Source of the DNA: CBDDIP01 sp965229005
Lineage (GTDB): Bacteria > Actinomycetota > Acidimicrobiia > Acidimicrobiales > Ilumatobacteraceae
Direction of reading: 5' to 3'
DNA length: 64,000 nt
NCBI GenBank assembly: GCA_965229005.1
Contig: CBDDIP010000002.1
Coordinates: 1,302,001 to 1,366,000 of the forward strand
The notes under the pieces are model-generated. The model worked only from the letters and a program-made list of their open reading frames with translations, ran no database searches and was not told the origin of the DNA. A program made the translations under genes and the position numbers. Positions 16,444-24,698 of this stretch are shown piece after piece; position 1 is the stretch's first letter; every line of letters begins with the position of its first letter.

Positions 16444-18681
16444 ATGACCTATCAACTCGGGATCGACCTCGGCACCACCTTCAGCACCGCCGCGGCAAGC
16501 CGCCAAGGCCGGGTCGAGGTGCTGTCGCTCGGTACCCGTTCGGCGGCGGTCCCGTCGGTGGTGTTCCTGCGCGACACCGGTGAGGTGCTCGTCGGTGAGG
16601 CCGCCGAGGCGCGTGGCGTGGTCGAACCGGACCGGGTCGCTCGCGAGTTCAAGCGCCGCCTCGGCGATCCGACGCCGCTGGTGCTCGGTGGCACGCCGAT
16701 CGGCGCCGAGCGGCTGTCGGCCTACGTGCTCGAGCACTTGCTGGCGCGCGCCAGCGAGCGCATGGGCGGGCCGCCGTCGACCGTCGTGATCACTCATCCG
16801 GCGGTGTACTCGCCGTACCGGTTGGACCTGCTGCGCGACGCCGCCCGCACAGCGGGCATCCCCGACGCGCACTTCGTGCCCGAGCCGCAGGCGGCGGCGG
16901 TGCAGTACGCGGCCGACAGCCGTGTCGGCGACAACGAGGTCGTCGGGATCTACGACTTCGGCGGCGGCACGTTCGACGCAGCGCTCGTGCGTCGCAAGGG
17001 CGACGGGTTCGAGCTGCTCGGCGAACCGCAGGGCATCGAGCGTCTCGGTGGGATCGACATCGACCTGTCCGTGCTCGACGCGGTGCGCGACCAGGCAGGC
17101 GATCTGCTGACCGACCTCGACGCCGATGATCCTGGTGTGCGTTCGGCGATGTCGCGGTTGCGCACCGAGTGTCGCTTGGCGAAGGAGCGGCTGTCGGCCG
17201 ACACCGAGACCGTGGTGCCGGTGGTCATGCCCGGCAACGCGATCGAGGTGACGATCAGCCGCGGGCAGCTGGAGTCCATGATCCGGCCCCGGCTGGCGGA
17301 CACGACCAAGGCACTCGAGCGGGCCGTGAAGAGCGCCGGACTGACGATGGCCGACGTGTCGCGCGTGCTGCTCGTCGGTGGCTCGTCGCGCATCCCGCTC
17401 GTGCGGATGATCGTGTCGGTCACCACCGGTCGCCCAGTGAGCGTGGATGCCGACCCCGAGTCGGCCATCGCCCTCGGCGCGGCGCGCATCGCGGCGACGC
17501 TCGAGCCCGAGCCGGTGGTGCCGGTCAGCACCGGCCCGGCGCCGTTCGCTCCGCCGCCGCCCGTCTTCGTCCAGCCGGTCGCTTCGGTGCCACCAGTGGC
17601 TCCGCCGCCGCCAGCGCCGCCCGCGCCCCCGGCCCCGCCCGCAGGTGGCGCGTTCGTGCCCGGCGGTGGCGATGGTGGTGGCAGTGCCGGAAGCGGTGGC
17701 AGCAGCGGCGGCAAGAAGTCGTCGAAGCGTCCGTTGATCATCGGCGGTGCGCTGGTCGCGGTCGCGGCGATCATCGGTGGCGCGATCGCGCTCAGCGGCG
17801 GCGACGACAAGAAGGGCTCGAACGGCACGTTCGCCTCCGCGTGCAGCTCGCTGCTCGACACGACCAACGACATCAGCCTGCCGAACACGATCGGCGACGT
17901 GTCCGGTTTCAGCGCGGCAATCGCCGATGCGTTCGGCCAAGGCGCCTCGGACATGCGATCGATCGACGGCGACGCTGCCAGCAACCTCGCCGACGCGCTG
18001 GAGTCGGCGACGGCGAAAGCCGATGACGCGGCCAACGGCGGCACCCCCGACGAGGTCGTGGCGCAGATGCAGGACTTCGTCACGCAGGTCTCGGATGCCA
18101 ACTTCATCACCGACGGCAACGGCAACGGGTGCATCAACCCGGATCTCGGCGGCCCGCTCGATCTGACGAGCGGGACGTCGGAGACCGACCCGCCGGGAAC
18201 CGATCCGCCGGGGACCGATCCGTCGACGCTGGCGCTGGGGCTGGACGGGACGACGGTCTGGGCGCCGATCGGTGACGGGTTCACCTACGTCGCCGAGGAC
18301 CAGGAGCGCATCCAGAGCGTCGCCGAGAACTTCACGAACGATCCGAGCCTGAACCCGATCATCCAGTTCTCGGCGATCGCCAACGTCGCCGACGCCGACG
18401 GCAACATCATCGCCGAGGTGCTCGATGCGCAGCTCTTCGACGAAGCCAACGGACCGTTGCTCGTCAGCGACACGCTCGACGAGCGCACCACCTCCAGCGA
18501 GGAGGTCGTCTACGGCGGCGTGACCGGGACGCAGTTCACCCGGTCGGACACGTTCGCGTGGGTTGCCGACCTCGGTGGCGGGCATGTCGCGTTCGTGTTC
18601 ATCTTCTCCACGTTCGAGGAAGCGCCCGCGATCATGGCCGCCGTAGCGCCGGCGTTCCTCACGTCCCTCTTCGCCTCCTGA
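16444..18681 (+). CDS. Hsp70-like membrane ATPase, paralogue 5, with a different outer domain
   Basis: This 745-residue protein has an N-terminal actin-like ATPase domain (IDLGTTFSTA, YDFGGGTFDAA, LLVGGSSRIPL; about residues 1-355), then a Pro/Ala linker, a Gly/Ser stretch and a Lys-flanked single membrane helix (about 430-450). The outer part differs from paralogues 1, 2 and 4: it has only two clear Cys (SACSSLL and NGNGCINPD), an Asp/Ala-rich helical segment, a PPGTDPPGTDP stalk, and a C-terminal beta-rich domain of about 150 residues ending FLTSLFAS. Start at ATG 16444 gives the canonical MTYQLGIDLG. It is followed 83 bp later by an ECF sigma gene that has its own promoter. Function is unknown. 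Confidence 0.88.
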   Translation: MTYQLGIDLGTTFSTAAASRQGRVEVLSLGTRSAAVPSVVFLRDTGEVLVGEAAEARGVVEPDRVAREFKRRLGDPTPLVLGGTPIGAERLSAYVLEHLLARASERMGGPPSTVVITHPAVYSPYRLDLLRDAARTAGIPDAHFVPEPQAAAVQYAADSRVGDNEVVGIYDFGGGTFDAALVRRKGDGFELLGEPQGIERLGGIDIDLSVLDAVRDQAGDLLTDLDADDPGVRSAMSRLRTECRLAKERLSADTETVVPVVMPGNAIEVTISRGQLESMIRPRLADTTKALERAVKSAGLTMADVSRVLLVGGSSRIPLVRMIVSVTTGRPVSVDADPESAIALGAARIAATLEPEPVVPVSTGPAPFAPPPPVFVQPVASVPPVAPPPPAPPAPPAPPAGGAFVPGGGDGGGSAGSGGSSGGKKSSKRPLIIGGALVAVAAIIGGAIALSGGDDKKGSNGTFASACSSLLDTTNDISLPNTIGDVSGFSAAIADAFGQGASDMRSIDGDAASNLADALESATAKADDAANGGTPDEVVAQMQDFVTQVSDANFITDGNGNGCINPDLGGPLDLTSGTSETDPPGTDPPGTDPSTLALGLDGTTVWAPIGDGFTYVAEDQERIQSVAENFTNDPSLNPIIQFSAIANVADADGNIIAEVLDAQLFDEANGPLLVSDTLDERTTSSEEVVYGGVTGTQFTRSDTFAWVADLGGGHVAFVFIFSTFEEAPAIMAAVAPAFLTSLFAS

Positions 18682-18712
18682 CGACGCTGCGCCCGGGTCA
18701 CCGGCGCGCCGC

Positions 18713-18739
18713 GAACCGGATCGGCGCGGGTGGTGTCTG
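18713..18739 (+). promoter_or_regulatory. Putative ECF promoter upstream of the first sigma gene
   Basis: GAACCGG and GGTGTCTG are placed as in ECF promoters (GAAC-type -35, GTC-type -10). The same pair with exactly the same spacing occurs at 20112-20138 before the lipoprotein gene. The sigma ATG lies 26 bp downstream. This suggests autoregulation by the adjacent ECF factor. Confidence 0.5.
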
Positions 18740-18764
18740 ATCGGTTGACAGGCTGCAGCACGGG

Positions 18765-19337
18765 ATGACCGAACCGATCGACGAACGAGCACGTGTGCGC
18801 GAGCTCGTGCAGCGCGCCCGCGCCGGCGACGAGCGGGCGTTCACCCAACTCGTGCGCGACCACGAAACCGATGCGCGCCGCTTGGCGGCGTTCCTGTGCG
18901 GCACCACCGAGGAGGCCAACGACGTGACCCAGGATGCGTTCCTCACCGCCTACCTCCGGCTCGGCGGACTGACCGATGACGGCGCCTTTCGTCCCTGGCT
19001 GATGCGCATCGTCGCCAACTCGGCGAAGAACGTGCGTCGTTCAGCTGGCCGTCGCCGTCGGCGCGAGCTGCGCGACGCGGCGTTCGCCCGCCCGGCGCCC
19101 GTGCTCGCCGATGATGCAGCGATCGACGCGGTGGAAGCCGATGCGTTGTGGAGCGCGCTGGGGGCACTGGGTGAGCGTGAGCGTTCGGTGCTCGCCCTGC
19201 GCTACGCAGCTGGACTGACCGAGGCGGAGACGGCCGAGGCGCTGGGCGTGCCGGCAGGCACGGTGAAGTCGCGTGCGGCGCGGGCGATCGAGCGGCTCCG
19301 CGAACAGATGCCCGATCAGCGGAGCGTGCGGCGATGA
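18765..19337 (+). CDS. ECF RNA polymerase sigma factor
   Basis: The 190-residue protein has region 2 (AFTQLVRDHETDARRLAAFL and the -10 recognition helix EEANDVTQDAFLTAYLRL, residues about 24-70). A variable linker follows, then region 4 with the helix-turn-helix LTEAETAEALGVPAGTVKSR near 150-170. It directs RNA polymerase to a small regulon. The stop overlaps the next gene by 4 bp (ATGA), so it is coupled to a membrane protein that is probably its anti-sigma partner. A likely self-recognised promoter lies at 18713-18739. Confidence 0.9.
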   Translation: MTEPIDERARVRELVQRARAGDERAFTQLVRDHETDARRLAAFLCGTTEEANDVTQDAFLTAYLRLGGLTDDGAFRPWLMRIVANSAKNVRRSAGRRRRRELRDAAFARPAPVLADDAAIDAVEADALWSALGALGERERSVLALRYAAGLTEAETAEALGVPAGTVKSRAARAIERLREQMPDQRSVRR

Positions 19338-20113
19338 CCGTGGTCGAGGATCGCCTGGAGGTGCTCGCCCGAGCCCTGCACCTGCCGGCGACGGTGGACG
19401 TCGACGCCATCGTCCACGGTCGGGCGGTGGCGCCGTCGCGCTCACGGGTGCGTCGGTCGTGGGTGGTGCGAGCGGTCGCGGCGGTCGCCGTGGTTGCCGC
19501 GGTGATCGCGGTGATCCCGTCGAGCAGGTCGACGGTGGCTCGGTGGCTCGGTCTGTCGAGCACGCGCATCGAGCCGGTCGACCCGTCGATGCCGACGGCG
19601 ACGTTCCCGCCGTCGAGCTCGTCCGGCAGCCCGGTGCCCGATCAGGTCGGACAGCTCGTGCGAGACGCGGAGGTCGAGGCCGGGGTGACGGCGTTCGTGC
19701 CGGCGCTGCTCGGTGCGCCGACGTCGGCCGAGGTGGTGCACCCACCTGACTCCGGTCAGGTGGTGCTCACCTACGCGCCGAGCGACCTGCTGCCGGCCAG
19801 CCCGGTGGCGGGCGTCGGTGCACTCGTCTCGACGTTCCCTGCGCACCTCGAGGGCACGCTGTTCGTCAAGATGACAGGCGCTGGGACGGACGTCCGCGAG
19901 GTGACCGTGAACGGCGTCAGCGGGTTCTGGTTGAGCGGTGCGCCACACACCTACGCGGTGATCGACCGCAACGGTGACGTCGTCGTCGACACGCTGCGGT
20001 TGGCGACCAACACGCTGCTGTGGGAACGCGATGGCGTGACCTATCGCATCGAGGCGTCCGTCGACCTCGACGTCGCGTTGGCGATCGCCGAAGGTGGCTC
20101 ACTGGCGCCGTGA
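19334..20113 (+). CDS. Single-pass membrane protein, probable anti-sigma factor partner
   Basis: The 259-residue protein has a short cytoplasmic N-terminus (about 40 residues with helix DRLEVLARALHLP) and one membrane helix (about 43-62, rich in Ala/Val). An outer domain of about 190 residues follows a Pro/Ser stalk. It lacks the HxxxCxxC zinc motif of classical ZAS anti-sigma factors. The call as anti-sigma rests on its 4-bp overlap with the sigma gene and on topology. The outer domain resembles the lipoprotein-like sensor domains seen after sigma genes in actinobacteria, but I cannot name the family. Confidence 0.65.
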   Translation: MTVVEDRLEVLARALHLPATVDVDAIVHGRAVAPSRSRVRRSWVVRAVAAVAVVAAVIAVIPSSRSTVARWLGLSSTRIEPVDPSMPTATFPPSSSSGSPVPDQVGQLVRDAEVEAGVTAFVPALLGAPTSAEVVHPPDSGQVVLTYAPSDLLPASPVAGVGALVSTFPAHLEGTLFVKMTGAGTDVREVTVNGVSGFWLSGAPHTYAVIDRNGDVVVDTLRLATNTLLWERDGVTYRIEASVDLDVALAIAEGGSLAP

Positions 20114-20138
20114 ACCGGTGAGCGACCGGTGGTGTCTG
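20112..20138 (+). promoter_or_regulatory. Putative ECF promoter of the lipoprotein gene
   Basis: GAACCGG-N12-GGTGTCTG, the same layout as at 18713-18739. The -35 begins inside the stop codon of the preceding membrane protein gene, and the -10 ends 7 bp before the ATG at 20146, so the transcript would be almost leaderless. Confidence 0.5.
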
Positions 20139-20145
20139 GTGGTTC

Positions 20146-21450
20146 ATGAACCGTCACCTGCTCGGGCTCGCTGCGCTCACCTCGGTCGTCGTCGGATGTG
20201 GGGACGGCAGTTCGGGCGGGTCGCCGCAGACGGCGGCCGTGTCCGTCGAATCGACTGTCCCGTCGACGACGGCGGATGCGCCGGCTCGTCGCGCCCTCGT
20301 GGTGTCGTCGGGGGGCGCCATCGACGAGGTGGCGCTCGATGGCAGCACGCGTCGCTGGGCCGACGCGCGACTGACCGCCGACGGCACGACCATCGTCAGT
20401 GCTCGCGTTGCCGATGGGACGACCACGGTCGAGTGGACCGACGTCGCATCGGACGCGATCGCCGCAGCGGTGTCGGTGGCGGGGGAGCTGCAGATCGGTG
20501 CGCTCGACGAGGCCGGCCTGCAGGTCGCACTCGTCAACCCTGCCGCGCCGAAGGTCGGTGATGACATCACCGGTGGGCGGACGTCATCGGAGGTGGTCGT
20601 CGTGCAACGCACTGGTCGAGCCGCCGACGAGACGTACCGAGGGGTGCTGCCGGGCAACCTCGAGCCGGAGATGATCGGCCCGGTGCTCACGGGCGGTGGT
20701 CCGGGCGAGATCGACGGACAGGTGTTCCTCATCGAGTACCTGCCGGCCGAGCACCCGACCGCGTATCGCGTGATCGTCCTCGACCGTCGGACCGATCAGC
20801 TGTTCCTGCCGTTGAGCCTGCACGACAAGACGTCACAGATCGACGAGAAGATGGCTGCCGTGAGCCGCGCGCAAGTGATGGCGCCCGATCGGAACCTGCT
20901 GCTCACCCTGTATCGCGGCAGTCATCGAGGCGGCGCCGACTACACGTTCGTGCACACGCTGCGATACGACGCGCTGCCGAACGAGTCGCTGTTCCCCGGC
21001 GTCTTCTGCCTCATCCTGCCGGCCGACCTGCCGCTGCACGACTCGCCCGGAGCCATCGCCATCGCGCCGGATCAGGAGAAGTTCTACGTCGTCAGCGCGA
21101 AGGGAGCGGTTGCCTCGATGCTCGTCGACGACATCGATCAGCTCGGCGACATGCCGAGCGTCCACGCCTCCACGCAGCTCGACGTGACGAGCGAGCACGC
21201 ACCGGCGATCGCTGCCACGCAGGATGCGGTGTGGGTCGGCTTCGATGGCTGGGTGGTCGAGCTCGATCCGGCCACGCTGGTCGAGCGACGTCGCATCGCC
21301 GTGAGCGGTGACGTGCGTGCGATCGCTGTCGATACGACGTCCGTGCTCGTCGCCGACGGTTCGTCGCTGCAGATCTACTCGACCGACGGCATGCTGCAGT
21401 CGTCGACACCCCTCGCGGTCGACGACCCGCTGCGCATCGTGCTGTTCTGA
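20146..21450 (+). CDS. Lipoprotein with predicted beta-propeller-like repeats
   Basis: The 434-residue protein starts with a lipoprotein signal peptide ending in a lipobox (SVVVGC, Cys at residue 18), followed by a Gly/Ser/Thr-rich spacer. The rest is beta-rich, with repeated short strand patterns such as VVSSGGAIDEVALDG, AVWVGFDGWVVELDP and VADGSSLQIYSTDG. These look like propeller blades but lack a family signature that I can name. It should sit on the outer face of the membrane. It is probably transcribed from its own ECF-type promoter, which matches that of the sigma gene upstream, so it is a candidate output of that sigma factor. Confidence 0.7.
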   Translation: MNRHLLGLAALTSVVVGCGDGSSGGSPQTAAVSVESTVPSTTADAPARRALVVSSGGAIDEVALDGSTRRWADARLTADGTTIVSARVADGTTTVEWTDVASDAIAAAVSVAGELQIGALDEAGLQVALVNPAAPKVGDDITGGRTSSEVVVVQRTGRAADETYRGVLPGNLEPEMIGPVLTGGGPGEIDGQVFLIEYLPAEHPTAYRVIVLDRRTDQLFLPLSLHDKTSQIDEKMAAVSRAQVMAPDRNLLLTLYRGSHRGGADYTFVHTLRYDALPNESLFPGVFCLILPADLPLHDSPGAIAIAPDQEKFYVVSAKGAVASMLVDDIDQLGDMPSVHASTQLDVTSEHAPAIAATQDAVWVGFDGWVVELDPATLVERRRIAVSGDVRAIAVDTTSVLVADGSSLQIYSTDGMLQSSTPLAVDDPLRIVLF

Positions 21451-21571
21451 TCGCTGAGCGGGCGGCGATCACCCGATCGTGGCGATCTCCGCCAGTTGCG
21501 TTTTGGCTCGCTGGCGTCCGGGCACAAGGCCTCCGCGCCAGAGATCGCTGGCCCGAACGAGGGAGAACGAC

Positions 21572-22003
21572 ATGGACGTGAAGCTGCTGGACAAGTTGGA
21601 ATCAGAGCACCGCAAGGCCGAGAAGCTGTTCGCCAAGCTGGCCAAGGCGAAGACCGAGAGCACCCAGCGACCGCTGGTCGATGAGCTCGTTGCTGCGCTG
21701 ACCGAGCACATGAAGGTCGAGGAGACGCAGGTCTACCCAGAGCTCGAGCAGCTCGACGACGAGATGGAAGTGGAAGCGGAGATCGAGCACAACCTCGGCC
21801 GCGACGGGATGACCACGCTGCAGGAGATGATCGGCAAGCCGGGATTCGGCGCGGCGGTGGCGATGCTCGAAGCGGGCATCGCCCACCACGTCGAGGAGGA
21901 GGAGACCGAGGCGTTCCCGAAGCTGCGCAAGGCACATGGCGTGCCGGCGAAGGTGATCGCCGAGAAGAAGGCCGCAGCCAAGAAGCGCGCCGCCTCCAAC
22001 TAG
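21572..22003 (+). CDS. Hemerythrin-like (HHE domain) protein
   Basis: The 143-residue protein has the hemerythrin four-helix pattern of metal ligands: ESEHRKAEKLF (His), LTEHMKVEETQVYPEL (His and Glu), and a later AHHVEEEETEAFPKL motif (His/Glu). A Lys/Ala-rich tail (EKKAAAKKRAA) ends it. Such proteins bind a di-iron centre and sense or carry oxygen, nitric oxide or iron. The start at ATG 21572 is set by GGGAGAA 6-7 bases upstream; the frame extends upstream but is not conserved in character. A 51-bp palindrome begins 11 bp after its stop. Confidence 0.85.
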   Translation: MDVKLLDKLESEHRKAEKLFAKLAKAKTESTQRPLVDELVAALTEHMKVEETQVYPELEQLDDEMEVEAEIEHNLGRDGMTTLQEMIGKPGFGAAVAMLEAGIAHHVEEEETEAFPKLRKAHGVPAKVIAEKKAAAKKRAASN

Positions 22004-22014
22004 GAGTCCAACTC

Positions 22015-22065
22015 GTTCTTGTCGCGCGTTCTCCACGTGCAACGTGGGATTCGCGCGACAAGAAC
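22015..22065. repeat. 51-bp palindromic hairpin element, copy 1
   Basis: Perfect 14-bp arms (GTTCTTGTCGCGCG and its complement) enclose an inner 6-bp stem CCACGT/ACGTGG. It starts 11 bp after the hemerythrin stop codon, so it may act as a terminator. Copy 2 at 24638-24688 has the same length and 44 of 51 identical bases. Confidence 0.75.
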
Positions 22066-22113
22066 AGACACGCGGTGGAACCGGATCGCGCCCGCTGAGC
22101 ATCTGCACACAGC

Positions 22114-23532
22114 GTGACGAGCGCGGCGACGACGGAACTGATTGCGCTGGATCCGCTCATGCCGGCAACCGAGCCGTCGACGCGGCCCGATGCGATCACG
22201 CGGATGTCTCGGTGGTTGATGCTGCATCGCTTCGCTGCGATTGCGATCGTCGCCGCGACGACGCTGCGCTGCTGGGCCGCGATGACGGGCGAGATCGCTC
22301 GCTTCGCGGACAGCACCGGGTGGCTCACACCCGGACCGTGGACGCACAGCAACAGGTTCGGCCCGGTGCCCTTCGTGCTCCAGCTTGCCGGAAAGGACGA
22401 AGCTCGCGTCCTCGTGCAGGCCGTCGTCGGTGCGGTCGCGTGGTCAGCGCTCGCGGCGACGCTGGCGAGCTCGTCGCGCGTCCCTCGCGTGGTGCTGACC
22501 GCGGTGTTGACCGTTGCCCTCACGCCCCAGGTGATCCGCTACGACGTGGCGATCCTGTCCGAGTCGCTGGGCATCTCCTTCGCCGTGCTCGCGGCGGCAG
22601 CAACCGTCCGACTGATGCGCGTCGGCGACGCAGCGACGTGGGCGACGTGGGCGATGACCGTCGTCCTGTGCGGTCTGACGCGACCGACTCATCTCGTCGT
22701 GCTGGCCATTGCGACCGCCGCGTCGATCGTCATCGGCGTTCGCTCGAGGCGAAAGCTGCACCTTGCCGTGGGCATCGCCATGAGCGCATCCCTGGTGATG
22801 GGGCTGGTGCTGCTGCACGGCAACCGCGGGACCAGCGAGCTGAACATCTACACCGTGCTGGCCGCAGACATCCTGCCGAACGATGCGCGCACCGCGTGGT
22901 TCGTCGAGGCGGGCATGCCCGTGGTCGCCGGGATGCGCGACGCCGGTGGCTACGAGGACCCGGCGACGCTGCCCGCCGACGTCAGGCACGCGCTCGCGCT
23001 GCCCGTCGATCAACTCGCCCCGAGCCTGGTGCGCGCCGGCGGGATGCCGCTGCTGCGGTGGGTGCAGGACGACGGGGCGGCGACCTATGCCCGCTTCCTG
23101 ATCACCCACCCTGGCGACACGGTCGATCGACTCGGTGATGTCGCTGCGTCGGTGCTGTCACCGGCTCACGACGACTTCCTCCCGCTGTCGACGCCGGCGC
23201 TCGTACCGCGCTCGGTCTTCGGCGCGTGGACGTGGTGGGTCGCAGCGTTCGCGGTCGCCGAGCTGGCGATGGTCGCGTCTCGGAAGCGGCGGGAAGCAGC
23301 GATGCTGCTGGCGACTGCGGCGACGACCGCCGCGCTCTTCGCTGGTTCGATGCTCTGGTCGGGCCTCGAGCGCCCGCGGCACGCAGTGACAGCCGCCGTC
23401 CTCGTGCGGGTGCTCGCCCTGACCGCCGTGGCAGTCGCCACCGGACCGTCCCGTCGGCTCGGGGTCAAGCGTGAGAAAGTTCCGAACATCGTGGAACCGA
23501 AACCGGCGTGTCGGGCATCTAGCGACGTGTGA
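22114..23532 (+). CDS. Polytopic membrane protein of unknown function
   Basis: The 472-residue protein has about eight to ten hydrophobic segments, for example LMLHRFAAIAIVAATTL, VVLTAVLTVALTPQV, HLAVGIAMSASLVMGLVLL and WWVAAFAVAELAMVA. A large outer loop lies in the middle (about residues 250-360). The layout resembles GT-C fold glycosyltransferases or mannosyltransferase-like proteins, but I see no DxD-type catalytic motif that I trust, so it is left unnamed. It overlaps the following sigma gene by 4 bp (GTGA). That overlap is an odd pairing, since the sigma factor also has its own membrane partner. Confidence 0.7.
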   Translation: MTSAATTELIALDPLMPATEPSTRPDAITRMSRWLMLHRFAAIAIVAATTLRCWAAMTGEIARFADSTGWLTPGPWTHSNRFGPVPFVLQLAGKDEARVLVQAVVGAVAWSALAATLASSSRVPRVVLTAVLTVALTPQVIRYDVAILSESLGISFAVLAAAATVRLMRVGDAATWATWAMTVVLCGLTRPTHLVVLAIATAASIVIGVRSRRKLHLAVGIAMSASLVMGLVLLHGNRGTSELNIYTVLAADILPNDARTAWFVEAGMPVVAGMRDAGGYEDPATLPADVRHALALPVDQLAPSLVRAGGMPLLRWVQDDGAATYARFLITHPGDTVDRLGDVAASVLSPAHDDFLPLSTPALVPRSVFGAWTWWVAAFAVAELAMVASRKRREAAMLLATAATTAALFAGSMLWSGLERPRHAVTAAVLVRVLALTAVAVATGPSRRLGVKREKVPNIVEPKPACRASSDV

Positions 23533-23993
23533 GTGAGATCGGCCTGCTGATCCGCGAGCCGTTCGACTCGGTGTACGCGCGCGACTTCCGACCGCTCGTG
23601 CGCGTCGCCATGAGCCTGGTCGATGACCGGGAGGTCGCCAAGGAGGTGGTGCAGGATGCGTTCACCAAGCTCTACCTGCGGTACAGCCGGGTCGAGTCGC
23701 CGAGCGCGTACGTGCGCGTGTGCGTGCTCAACGGCGCCCGGCAGGTGCTTCGACGCCGACGACTCATGCGTCGCCGCCCGCCGGATCGTGAGGAGTCCGG
23801 CCACTTGGAGGCCAACCACGTGCTCGACCTGATCCGCTCGCTCCCCAAGCGTCAGGGCGACCTGATCCTGCTCCGCTACGACCTGCAGCTCACCGACGTG
23901 GAGATCGCCGAGACGCTGAACATCCCACTTGGCACGGTGAAGTCGGCGATGCACCGGGCGCTCGCCCAACTCCGACTGGAAGTGACGCCATGA
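23529..23993 (+). CDS. ECF RNA polymerase sigma factor (short form)
   Basis: The 154-residue factor contains region 2 (FRPLVRVAMSLVDDREVAKEVVQDAF, quoted here only as its first and last parts: VAMSLVDDRE and VVQDAFTKLYLRY) and region 4 (LTDVEIAETLNIPLGTVKS). It belongs to the short SigE-like ECF type found in many actinobacteria. It overlaps the membrane protein gene before it (4 bp) and its partner after it (4 bp, ATGA). The three genes therefore form one translationally coupled unit. An inverted repeat GTTCC...GGAAC lies 30-50 bp before the start, inside the preceding gene. Confidence 0.87.
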   Translation: MSEIGLLIREPFDSVYARDFRPLVRVAMSLVDDREVAKEVVQDAFTKLYLRYSRVESPSAYVRVCVLNGARQVLRRRRLMRRRPPDREESGHLEANHVLDLIRSLPKRQGDLILLRYDLQLTDVEIAETLNIPLGTVKSAMHRALAQLRLEVTP

Positions 23994-24622
23994 ACGACAT
24001 CGATCGGCTGCTGGAGCAGGTCTTTGCCAACCGCCCGGATCCCGGGCAACCGTTGCCGGTCGATGACATCCACCGTCGAGTCCGACGGGTACGACGAACG
24101 CGGATCGGCGCTCGCGTGGCGGCGGTCATCGTCGTCGGCGCCGGCGCCGTTGGTGCCCTCGCACTGCGAGATCCCAACGGAGCGGCGCCGGCCTCGAACG
24201 GCACGCCGGTGTGCGTCGACGCGACCACGACCACGGGCGTGATCGTCACCACAACGGCGCCTGCCCAACCGACCTCGACCCTCGATGAGCTCACCACGAG
24301 CACGACCACGACGGTCGAGCCGACGACCTCGACGACCGTCCCGCCCGGGTCCGGTCTGCGCGCGCCATCGACGTCGTCGGCGTCGTCGACCACGGCGGTG
24401 CAAGCGCTGGTGACCACGACCACCTTCGGCGGCGATGCTTCGACGAGCACGCCCGAGCCGTTCACGACGACCACCTCGGTGCTCGATCCGACCGACACCG
24501 GCTGCTCGTCCATCCCGTCGCCGACGTCAACGGTTCAGCCCGAGGTCGTGACGACGACGACCGCCTTGGTGATCGACACCTCGACCACCTCGATCCCCTT
24601 CACCACCTCGATCCCGCCGTGA
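23990..24622 (+). CDS. Single-pass membrane protein with a Thr-rich outer stalk, sigma partner
   Basis: The 210-residue protein has a short cytoplasmic N-terminus (about 37 residues, with helix IDRLLEQVFANRP), one membrane helix (about 38-57) and a long low-complexity outer region made mostly of Thr, Ser and Pro. Only two or three Cys are present. There is no folded outer domain. Its 4-bp overlap with the ECF gene suggests that the cytoplasmic helix binds the sigma factor. The Thr-rich part may be a cell-wall-spanning or glycosylated stalk. Its stop is 15 bp before the second 51-bp palindrome. Confidence 0.65.
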   Translation: MNDIDRLLEQVFANRPDPGQPLPVDDIHRRVRRVRRTRIGARVAAVIVVGAGAVGALALRDPNGAAPASNGTPVCVDATTTTGVIVTTTAPAQPTSTLDELTTSTTTTVEPTTSTTVPPGSGLRAPSTSSASSTTAVQALVTTTTFGGDASTSTPEPFTTTTSVLDPTDTGCSSIPSPTSTVQPEVVTTTTALVIDTSTTSIPFTTSIPP

Positions 24623-24637
24623 TCGTCGCAGCGGGGT

Positions 24638-24688
24638 GTTCCTGTCGAGCGTTCTCCACGTGGGACGTGCGATTCCCGCGACAGGAAC
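24638..24688. repeat. 51-bp palindromic hairpin element, copy 2
   Basis: The outer arms GTTCCTGTCG/CGACAGGAAC enclose the same inner core as copy 1 (GTTCTCCACGTG). The T-A pair at positions 5/47 of copy 1 is a C-G pair here, so pairing is kept. It lies between two convergent genes and would suit a bidirectional terminator. Confidence 0.75.
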
Positions 24689-24698
24689 GACCCCGGCC

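Noticed and set aside
15364..18792. A very long minus-strand open frame opposite the fifth Hsp70-like gene
   Set aside because: Its translation is Arg/His/Asp/Val-rich and lacks any domain. It is the usual antisense shadow of a GC-rich gene with strong third-position GC.
22114..23532. Naming the polytopic protein as a mannosyltransferase
   Set aside because: Only the membrane layout is similar; no catalytic motif was found to support it.
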